Assembly: GCA_916048145.1 (NCBI GenBank)
Contig: CAJZGT010000075.1
Span: 1-6,474 of the forward strand
DNA from: an uncultured Streptococcus sp.
GTDB lineage: Bacteria; Bacillota; Bacilli; Lactobacillales; Streptococcaceae
Length of the DNA: 6,474 nucleotides
Reading direction: 5' to 3'
The position numbers and the translations under genes were made by a program. The notes below the pieces were generated by a model. It searched no databases, was not told the DNA's origin, and was given only the letters and a program-made list of their open reading frames with translations. Positions 1 to 5,237 of the stretch are shown here, one piece after another. Each line of letters starts with the position of its first letter. Positions within the stretch are counted from its first letter, which is position 1.

Positions 1-1942
1 ATTCATCTGCCCAGTTGTAGATTAAACCTGACGGAGCTAAAATCAAGACCCGACTTTCTTTTGTCACTTGACTGGTCAAAAAAGCAATGGTCTGCAGGGT
101 TTTACCAAGTCCCATATCATCAGCCAAAATCCCACCAAAACCATAATGATGGAGCATCTGCAGCCAGCCGATTCCCTTTTCCTGATAATCTCGTAAATCA
201 GCCTTAACCTGAGTTGCCTGTCGAGGAAAATCCTCTGGATGCGTCAAATCGTGGGCCAGATTCTGAAATTCTTGTGAAAAAGAAACACGGTCACGCCCTT
301 CAAAAAGATGAGCTAAACTGTAGGCCAAGGGTTTTCGAGCCTGCAAAGCCCCATCTTTTAATTCAAGCTGCCCCAGTTCCTGTAGATTTTGGCGAATTTT
401 CTTGGTTTCTTCATCGAAAAAGTAGACTTGATTAGACGCATCAATGTAAAAATCTTGATTGGCAACCAAGGCCTGCATGGCTTGGTCGATTTCCTCCTGG
501 GCAATATCTTGAAAATCAAACTGGATTTCCAAGAGACCTCCCTTGGAAGCAATCTGCACTTGAGGGCTCGCTAGACTATATAGTTCTTCTAACTTGTCTG
601 ATAGGTTAACATGCCCGAGTTTTTCAAAGACTGGAATGATATCATGGAAGAAATGATAGACAGACTCTGCTTTTAAGGCCTGACGCCAAGATTGAAAGTC
701 TGCTTCAAATCCAGCTGCCAAACAGACTTGGAAAACTCTTTCTTCTAAGTCAGCATCACTCGAAAAAGGTAATTCTTCTAGCTCTTGTCGGCTAGATACC
801 TTCCTGTCTCCATAATCAAACTGAATTTCTAAACGAATCCGATTGTCTTCTTCCCTGTCAAAGTAAAAAGAGGGTTCAAAAGTTTTGATATGTAGACGTT
901 CTGGAGCTGAAACGGTCCCCATCTGGCTAAAAAGAGTTAAACAGGAAGCCAACTTATCGCGGTCACTGCTATCAAATTGCAAGTATTTCTTTCCATGCTG
1001 ATCCAAAGACAACGCTTTGATTTCCTTGAGAAGACGCATCTGCTGGTCTGTTAGAAAATAAACCTGTCCTTTATGGAAAAGCACAGCTCCCTGATAAAAG
1101 ACATTGACCCTTGGACTCTCACTGATTTCCATTTCAAAATAATCCGAGTATTCTGTTACTGTAAAGGCAAATAGATTGGCATCAGCATGCAAATCCTGAA
1201 AAAGTAGGATTTGGTAGCTATCCACTTGATGGTTAAATTGAAAATGGGGCAAGGACATCAGTAAATTCACACCCTGCTCAAAAAAGGTCAGAGGAAAAAA
1301 GAGGTGCCGACCTTGGTTTTGGAAAAAGAGATCTGAAGCCTGTCCTTCCTCCATTAGTCCCCGCAAGAAAGTCAGAAGCTCTTGACTTTCCTCATTAAAG
1401 GCTTCCCAAGATAGAGACTCCTCATAAGTTTTACCAATCATATAAGGTTTTCTCTTCTCGACGACTTTTAAAAAGAGCGGAATATCCCGAATAACGTAGT
1501 ATTTTTGGCTATTGATTTGCCCGATTCTCAGAGTCCACAAGATATGATTGCTTCCTGCTTCCACCTGACCCACAGCTGACAACTCATAGGCTCGGTCTGA
1601 TTTTGGAGACAAGATTCGGTCCAAAAATTTTCCACCCAAGGTCACCTTGGTTTCAACGGCCTCTTTTTCCTCATGACCTTCTTCCAGACTCTGCAAGATT
1701 TCCTGACCACGCTCATCATTTTTCAGAAAATGCTCCAACGCCGCCAAATGCACACAATAGCCCCTCTTTGGGAAAAAATCGCAGGCACAAAAAACCAAAT
1801 CATCCTCTAAACTATAGCGCAGTTCTTCTTCTGCAACGCGAGCGTAGAGCCGATTGTTCTTTTCCTTGATAATGTCAACCTTACCAGTTTCATAAAGGGC
1901 AACACCTTCGATACGGACTTTCCCCGGAATCAATTTAGCCAT
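1..1942 (-). CDS. SWIM zinc-finger SNF2-family DNA-dependent ATPase/helicase, 3' end beyond the window
   Basis: The frame is open from ATG at 1942 to the window edge, 647 codons, which I translated codon by codon without meeting a stop. Residues 52-65 are a SWIM zinc finger, with C52-x-C54 and C63-x-H65 as ligands (about 1748-1789). A long middle part matches, in position, the bacterial SNF2-associated region. The ATPase core then begins: YQ at 586-587, GWLQ at 592-595, Walker A in ILADDMGLGKT at 605-615 (K614 contacts ATP phosphate) and motif Ia LAPSGLIYNW at 635-644. The DEAx box and the second RecA-like lobe lie outside the window. Streptococcal relatives are, from memory, about 1030 residues, so roughly 380 are missing only because the window ends. 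AAAGG seven bases before the ATG supports the start, and the gene has its own promoter. Such proteins are presumed ATP-driven DNA translocases; the cellular role is not established. Family call is firm, function is not. Confidence -1.
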   Translation of the reverse strand, partial: MAKLIPGKVRIEGVALYETGKVDIIKEKNNRLYARVAEEELRYSLEDDLVFCACDFFPKRGYCVHLAALEHFLKNDERGQEILQSLEEGHEEKEAVETKVTLGGKFLDRILSPKSDRAYELSAVGQVEAGSNHILWTLRIGQINSQKYYVIRDIPLFLKVVEKRKPYMIGKTYEESLSWEAFNEESQELLTFLRGLMEEGQASDLFFQNQGRHLFFPLTFFEQGVNLLMSLPHFQFNHQVDSYQILLFQDLHADANLFAFTVTEYSDYFEMEISESPRVNVFYQGAVLFHKGQVYFLTDQQMRLLKEIKALSLDQHGKKYLQFDSSDRDKLASCLTLFSQMGTVSAPERLHIKTFEPSFYFDREEDNRIRLEIQFDYGDRKVSSRQELEELPFSSDADLEERVFQVCLAAGFEADFQSWRQALKAESVYHFFHDIIPVFEKLGHVNLSDKLEELYSLASPQVQIASKGGLLEIQFDFQDIAQEEIDQAMQALVANQDFYIDASNQVYFFDEETKKIRQNLQELGQLELKDGALQARKPLAYSLAHLFEGRDRVSFSQEFQNLAHDLTHPEDFPRQATQVKADLRDYQEKGIGWLQMLHHYGFGGILADDMGLGKTLQTIAFLTSQVTKESRVLILAPSGLIYNWADE

Positions 1943-1960
1943 ATTTTTACCTTTACCTTA

Positions 1961-1976
1961 TCTTTTTATTATACCA
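1961..1976 (-). promoter_or_regulatory. Extended -10 promoter of the SNF2-family gene
   Basis: On the minus strand TGGTATAAT (1976-1968) is a perfect extended -10 element. No good -35 hexamer lies 16-18 bp upstream, which is tolerable for extended -10 promoters. The start of transcription would fall near 1961, giving a leader of about 20 nt before the ATG at 1942 with AAAGG at 1954-1950. The SNF2 gene is therefore probably transcribed separately from patB. Confidence -1.
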
Positions 1977-1995
1977 TATTTTCCCCTATGAAAAT

Positions 1996-2028
1996 AGCCT
2001 TCTAAGGATACTTTTCTCCTAGAAGGCT
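1996..2028 (-). terminator. Rho-independent terminator of the metB-patB operon
   Basis: AGCCTTCT (1996-2003) and AGAAGGCT (2021-2028) are perfect inverted arms, and an inner GGA/TCC pair can extend the stem. It begins 7 bp after the patB stop codon. On the minus strand the stem is followed by ATTTTC, only four consecutive Ts, so termination may be incomplete. On the plus strand GGATTTTT follows, so the hairpin could also stop antisense transcription entering patB. Confidence -1.
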
Positions 2029-2034
2029 GGATTT

Positions 2035-3201
2035 TTAAAGTTTGGCAAAAGTCGTCACAATCCGCTGACAAACCTCTTGAAGCAGGGATTTAGGCATGGC
2101 TACATTGAGACGGGCATGGAGACTCCCTTCCTCTCCAAAATCCAAACCACGGTTGAGGATAACCTTGGCTTCATTTCTCAAAAGCTCTTGCAACGTTTCA
2201 TCAGTCAAGCCATAGGCTGAAAAATCAAGCCAAATCAAGTAGGTTCCTTGCGGCTTCATAACCTTGATTTTAGTCTCTTTTCCAAATAAATCTACCACAT
2301 AATTGATATGGTCTTCAAAGACTTGCTTGAGTTCCTCTAACCAATCCTTCCCATAGCGATAAGCAGCTTCTGTCGCCAAATAACCCAAGCCTGAAATTTC
2401 ATGCTGGTTATTGGCCAACTGGCGTTTCTGGTAAGCCAGTCTCAATTTAGGATTTTCAATGACTGCATAGGAATTTTTTGTTCCAGCAATATTAAATGTT
2501 TTAGTGGCACTACTCAAGACGATAGCGAATTCTTTAAAGGCAGGATTGATGGTATTGAAAGAGTGGTGTTTGTGACCAAAGAGGGCCAAATCTTTGTGAA
2601 TCTCATCCGAAACCAAGAAAACACCGTGTTTTTGACAGAGTTGGCCAATCTTCTCCAACACTTCCTTTTCCCAAACACGTCCACCAGGATTGTGAGGGTT
2701 GCAAAGAATATAGAGTTTGACCTCCTCTTCCACCAAATCCTTCTCAAGTTGGTCAAAATCAATCTCAAACAGACCATCCTTTTCAACCAAAGAATTGCTA
2801 ATTAATCTACGGTTGTTCAACTTGACACTGCGAGCAAAGGGTGGATAGACAGGTGTGTTAATCAGAACCGCTTCGTCTTCTTTTGTAAAGGCTTGAATAG
2901 CTGTTGAGATGGCTGGTACCACACCCTCGATGAAGACAAGGGCTTCTTTATCAAAGTGGTAACCATGTTGTGTAGCTTCCCACTTTTGAACTTCCTTAAT
3001 TAACTCTTCACTGGCATAGGTATAACCATAGACCAGTTGGTCTGCGTAAGTCTGCACAGCTTGGCGGATTTCAGGCAAGACCACAAAGTCCATATCTGCT
3101 ATCCAAGCTGGTAGGACTTCACTATCCGTTTCTGCTTCTTTCCATTTATAGGTATGGTGCCCTAAACGATTGGGCAGGCTTGTAAAATCATATTTTCCCA
3201 T
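2035..3201 (-). CDS. patB: MalY/PatB-family PLP-dependent cystathionine beta-lyase (C-S lyase)
   Basis: A 388-residue fold-type I aminotransferase-like enzyme, full length for the MalY/PatB family. Visible landmarks are WIADMDF at 33-39, CNPHNPGG at 167-174, DEIH at 199-202, the PLP lysine K234 in SSATKTFNIAG, and the carboxylate-binding arginine R364 in RLNVAMP. Family members cleave the C-S bond of cystathionine to homocysteine, pyruvate and ammonia. Several also degrade cysteine to hydrogen sulfide. The enzyme is expected to be cytosolic and dimeric. The ATG is 7 bp after the metB stop. Its likely ribosome site, AAGGA, lies inside the last metB codons about 10 nt before the ATG, so the genes are cotranscribed and probably translationally coupled. 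Expression should follow the MET-box upstream of metB. Family is near certain; the preferred substrate (cystathionine or cysteine) cannot be read from sequence. It may also be found annotated as aminotransferase class I/II. Confidence -1.
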   Translation of the reverse strand: MGKYDFTSLPNRLGHHTYKWKEAETDSEVLPAWIADMDFVVLPEIRQAVQTYADQLVYGYTYASEELIKEVQKWEATQHGYHFDKEALVFIEGVVPAISTAIQAFTKEDEAVLINTPVYPPFARSVKLNNRRLISNSLVEKDGLFEIDFDQLEKDLVEEEVKLYILCNPHNPGGRVWEKEVLEKIGQLCQKHGVFLVSDEIHKDLALFGHKHHSFNTINPAFKEFAIVLSSATKTFNIAGTKNSYAVIENPKLRLAYQKRQLANNQHEISGLGYLATEAAYRYGKDWLEELKQVFEDHINYVVDLFGKETKIKVMKPQGTYLIWLDFSAYGLTDETLQELLRNEAKVILNRGLDFGEEGSLHARLNVAMPKSLLQEVCQRIVTTFAKL

Positions 3202-3208
3202 CTTTATC

Positions 3209-4303
3209 TTATCCTTCTAAGGCTTGACGCAAATCTGCAATCAAATCTCTAGCATCCTCAATCCCAATTGACAAGCGCAAGAGGTCATCTGTCAAACCAT
3301 AAGAATGGCGCACTTCTGCTGGAATATCAGCGTGAGTTTGCGTCGTTGGATAAGTAATGAGACTTTCTACCCCACCCAAACTTTCCGCAAAAGAGAAGAC
3401 CTTGAGACTGTTCAAAATATGAGGAATGCGTGTTTCATCGGCTACTTTAAAGGAAATCATGCCCCCACGACCAGTGTAAAGAACTTCCTTAACTGCTGGA
3501 GAATCCTTCAAAAAGGCAACCACTTCTTGAGCGTTAGCTGTTGAGCGCTCCATACGAAGAGACAAGGTCTTGAGACCACGAATCAATTGATAACTGTCAA
3601 ATGGAGACAAAACTGCCCCTGTCGTATTGAGATTGTAGAAAAGCTTTTCGTATAGTTCTAAACTATTGGTCACAACCACTCCAGCCAAGACATCATTGTG
3701 CCCTGCTAGATACTTGGTTGCTGAATGGAGAACGATATCTGCTCCATCTTCAATCGGACGTTGGTAGATAGGGCTATAGAAGGTATTGTCCACCACCACT
3801 TTGGCCCCCTTAGCATGAGCCAATTTTGCCAGTTTTTCGATGTCAAATTCCAACATCAAGGGATTGGTTGGAGTTTCGATATAGAGAACATCCACATCCT
3901 TTTCTAACTCGGCAATCAACTCTTCTTCTGTGTTGGCATAGGTAAAATGGAAACGGCCTTCCTGCTCCACTTGATTGAACCAGCGGAAAGAACCTCCATA
4001 AAGGTCACGGACAGCCAAGACCTTACTTCCTACTGGAAAGACGCTAAAGGCCAGTACAATAGCTGACATACCTGAGCTAGTAGCTAGAGCATAGTCTGCT
4101 GACTCAATAGCCGCCAAGACTTCTTCAGCCTTAGTGCGAGTTGGGTTTTTGGTGCGTGTATAGTCAAACCCAGTAGATCGACCAAACTCTGGATGCTGAT
4201 AGGTCGTTGAAAAATGAAGCGGTGTCACCAAGGCTCCTGTAGCTTCATCTGACTTAATACCCGCCTGGGCTAAAATTGTGTTAATGTGTAATTCCTTGCT
4301 CAT
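3209..4303 (-). CDS. metB: Cystathionine gamma-synthase family, Cys/Met metabolism PLP enzyme
   Basis: A 364-residue transsulfuration enzyme. Visible landmarks are YTRTKNPT at 48-55 (phosphate contacts from the partner subunit), SSGMSA at 76-81, DLYGG at 100-104 (tyrosine stacking on PLP), ETPTNP at 143-148, VDNTF at 171-175, the PLP lysine K197 in HSATKYLAGHND, and R343 in LLRLSIGIED for substrate carboxylate. It would join an acylated homoserine to cysteine to make cystathionine, which PatB, encoded next, splits to homocysteine. A cystathionine lyase or O-acetylhomoserine sulfhydrylase activity cannot be excluded from sequence. GGAGG six bases before the ATG supports the start. The protein is slightly short: between VKEVLYTG and RGGMISF (about 271-285) it seems to lack a loop of 10-15 residues present in many relatives. 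No frameshift is visible there. It is the first gene of the operon and lies under a MET-box promoter. Confidence -1.
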   Translation of the reverse strand: MSKELHINTILAQAGIKSDEATGALVTPLHFSTTYQHPEFGRSTGFDYTRTKNPTRTKAEEVLAAIESADYALATSSGMSAIVLAFSVFPVGSKVLAVRDLYGGSFRWFNQVEQEGRFHFTYANTEEELIAELEKDVDVLYIETPTNPLMLEFDIEKLAKLAHAKGAKVVVDNTFYSPIYQRPIEDGADIVLHSATKYLAGHNDVLAGVVVTNSLELYEKLFYNLNTTGAVLSPFDSYQLIRGLKTLSLRMERSTANAQEVVAFLKDSPAVKEVLYTGRGGMISFKVADETRIPHILNSLKVFSFAESLGGVESLITYPTTQTHADIPAEVRHSYGLTDDLLRLSIGIEDARDLIADLRQALEG

Positions 4304-4322
4304 ACAATTCCTCCAAATCTAT

Positions 4323-4338
4323 AGTAACTATTGTACCA
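4323..4338 (-). promoter_or_regulatory. Promoter of the metB-patB operon
   Basis: TGGTACAAT (4338-4330, minus strand) is an extended -10 with one mismatch in the hexamer. The -35 position holds AAATGA, a poor match to TTGACA, as expected of a promoter needing an activator. The start of transcription would be near 4323, with a leader of about 20 nt carrying GGAGG before the metB ATG. Confidence -1.
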
Positions 4339-4379
4339 CTTATTTTCATCAACTCATTTTCTTCTTTTCAAGAGCTAGT

Positions 4380-4396
4380 TATAGTTTCAAACTATA
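4380..4396. promoter_or_regulatory. MET-box: predicted binding site of the LysR-type methionine regulator (MtaR/CmhR/MetR)
   Basis: TATAGTTTCAAACTATA is a perfect 17-bp palindrome with a central C. It matches, from memory, the streptococcal MET-box consensus TATAGTTTnAAACTATA recognised by MtaR/CmhR, which controls methionine genes including the metB operon of pneumococcus. Its centre at 4388 is about 65 bp upstream of the predicted transcription start, the classical place of a LysR activator recognition site. The weak -35 of the promoter fits activation. No regulator gene is in the window. Confidence -1.
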
Positions 4397-4415
4397 GACT
4401 TATCGAGTAAAGCTA

Positions 4416-4447
4416 AAAAGAATCCAGAAAAGCTTCCAGATTCTTTT
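4416..4447 (-). terminator. Rho-independent terminator of the 151-residue gene
   Basis: AAAAGAATC (4416-4424) and GATTCTTTT (4439-4447) are perfect 9-bp arms. The apical part can fold further through GAA/TTC around GCTT. On the minus strand the stem ends in TTCTTTTTAG, giving a U-rich tail. It starts about 20 bp after the stop codon at 4468 and separates this gene from the metB operon. Confidence -1.
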
Positions 4448-4467
4448 GTGAAAATGATTGCTAGGGT

Positions 4468-4923
4468 TTACTTTAACCGAAAGAAATCCTGTTGGGCTAA
4501 ATTGTCATAATGCTCTTTATTAAATTGATACTGGCCCACATGCTGACTAATCTGACCGACATCCACGGAAAAAATATAGTCTTCATTTTGATAGTTCCAG
4601 TTCAACCTAACTGTATTCAAGACTGTCTTATAAGTAAAATCTTGAACTTGATTCCAAGGCATCTCTACAACGTGATTAGAACGATTCTCAGTCACATCAC
4701 TGATATCCATCAAGTAGATCCCCTTAGGTGTGAATGCCAGAATCTTAGGCTTCACACTCGACTGAACATAGTAGGCTCCTCCTACAATGAAGAAATCAAT
4801 AAAGGATTTCAGCAATGTCTTTTTCTTAAAAGCCATCAGAAAATTCTTTTGACCTTCAATGCGACAAGTTGAAAGAAATGATGCAATCTGTTTTTCTGTT
4901 GCAAACTCCATAATAGCGCCCAT
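4468..4923 (-). CDS. Hypothetical 151-residue cytoplasmic protein, possible PH-like domain
   Basis: I do not recognise this protein by name. GGAGG seven bases before ATG 4923 supports this start over the in-frame ATG at residue 5. There is no signal peptide. The N-terminal 35 residues look helical and basic (AFKKK at 31-35), and residues 37-54 are hydrophobic and aromatic (LLKSFIDFFIVGGAYYVQ), though short and interrupted for a confident membrane span. From residue 59 alternating hydrophobic and polar segments suggest consecutive beta strands (ILAFTPKGIYLMDIS, then VVEMPWNQVQDFTYK and VRLNWNYQNEDYIFSVD), followed by a C-terminal helix. That order resembles bacterial PH-like domains of the YokE/bPH type, which is inference from pattern only. 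It is a single-gene unit with its own promoter, long leader and terminator, lying between aliB and metB. Coding is convincing; function is unknown. Confidence -1.
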   Translation of the reverse strand: MGAIMEFATEKQIASFLSTCRIEGQKNFLMAFKKKTLLKSFIDFFIVGGAYYVQSSVKPKILAFTPKGIYLMDISDVTENRSNHVVEMPWNQVQDFTYKTVLNTVRLNWNYQNEDYIFSVDVGQISQHVGQYQFNKEHYDNLAQQDFFRLK

Positions 4924-5113
4924 GATGATACCTCCATAACGATTAGTAAATAGGCAGATAAGAACTCTTCACATAAAAGAAGAACTTATCATTTGTTGCA
5001 TTTTATCTTACTTTTTCAGCAGATGGCATCCCTCCTATAACATTACCCTAGCATGTGCATACTTCAGTTAACACTGGAAGAGGATTTAAAAAATAGCTTC
5101 TCACGTTTTTGTT
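4924..5113 (-). other. Gene-free stretch, apparent long 5' leader of the 151-residue gene
   Basis: No gene of normal size fits between the aliB stop (5238) and ATG 4923. If the promoter at 5128-5120 is used, the transcript carries about 190 nt before the start codon. The leader holds an imperfect hairpin at 4957-4990. It also has a strong Shine-Dalgarno-like TAGGAGGG just before 5029, followed after one base by an ATG opening an eight-codon frame (MPSAEKVR, 5029-5003). I could not match it to a riboswitch, T-box or ribosomal-protein leader that I know. A second promoter closer to the gene is possible: TAAAAT occurs around 5001-5006 on the minus strand, without a good -35. Confidence -1.
4957..4990 (-). 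other. Imperfect hairpin in the leader of the 151-residue gene
   Basis: GATAAG (4957-4962) pairs with CTTATC (4985-4990), and TCTTC (4966-4970) pairs with GAAGA (4979-4983). The two helices are separated by an unequal internal loop (three bases against one) and closed by an eight-base loop. No T-run follows on the minus strand, so it is not a standard terminator. It ends about 34 bp before the start codon and could affect message stability or translation. Confidence -1.
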
Positions 5114-5127
5114 ATATTCATTATAAC
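5111..5127. promoter_or_regulatory. Palindrome overlapping the -10 region, possible operator
   Basis: GTTATA (5111-5116) and TATAAC (5122-5127) are perfect 6-bp arms around TTCAT. The palindrome covers the -10 hexamer and the predicted transcription start of the 151-residue gene, a usual place for a repressor. One arm necessarily resembles TATAAT, so some symmetry could be chance. Confidence -1.
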
Positions 5128-5128
5128 A
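5113..5128 (-). promoter_or_regulatory. Extended -10 promoter, probably for the 151-residue gene
   Basis: TGTTATAAT (5128-5120, minus strand) is a perfect extended -10. The -35 position holds TAATTG or similar, a weak match. Transcription would start near 5113. It lies between the aliB terminator and the next gene, so it gives that gene independent transcription. Confidence -1.
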
Positions 5129-5191
5129 TAAATTTAATAAACCAATTAAAAAATGTAAACACTTTTCTTCCAAATTCGCCATCATTCTATA

Positions 5192-5225
5192 AAAAACGAC
5201 AGTTTCCTTCGAAACTATCGTTTTT
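5192..5225 (-). terminator. Strong rho-independent terminator of aliB
   Basis: AAAAACGA (5192-5199) pairs with TCGTTTTT (5218-5225), and AGTTTC (5201-5206) with GAAACT (5211-5216). The remaining position is a G-U wobble in the minus-strand RNA. That gives a 15-bp stem closed by a GAAG tetraloop and a run of six Ts on the minus strand. It begins about 12 bp after the aliB stop. The wobble is a C-A mismatch on the opposite strand, so it is built for minus-strand transcription. Confidence -1.
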
Positions 5226-5237
5226 CTTGAAAAATCC

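Noticed and set aside
1603..1869. Plus-strand frame of 88 codons opposite the SWIM region
   Set aside because: It is the shadow of the zinc-finger coding region and has unusual proline- and histidine-rich composition.
1..1942. Possible broken SNF2 gene, because no bounded reading frame covers it
   Set aside because: I translated the frame from ATG 1942 to the edge and found no stop or frameshift. It is unbounded only because the 3' end lies outside the window.
2401..2805. Plus-strand frame of 134 codons inside patB
   Set aside because: It is fully antisense to a complete, conserved PLP enzyme and has no promoter or ribosome site.
4510..4872. Plus-strand frame of 120 codons opposite the 151-residue gene
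   Set aside because: The minus-strand frame has a GGAGG ribosome site, a promoter and a terminator. The plus frame has none and ends without a hairpin.
4924..5237. BOX, RUP or other pneumococcal intergenic repeat
   Set aside because: I looked for the repeat arms I remember and for internal repeats, and found only the small local hairpins described. No insertion-sequence ends or target duplications are visible.
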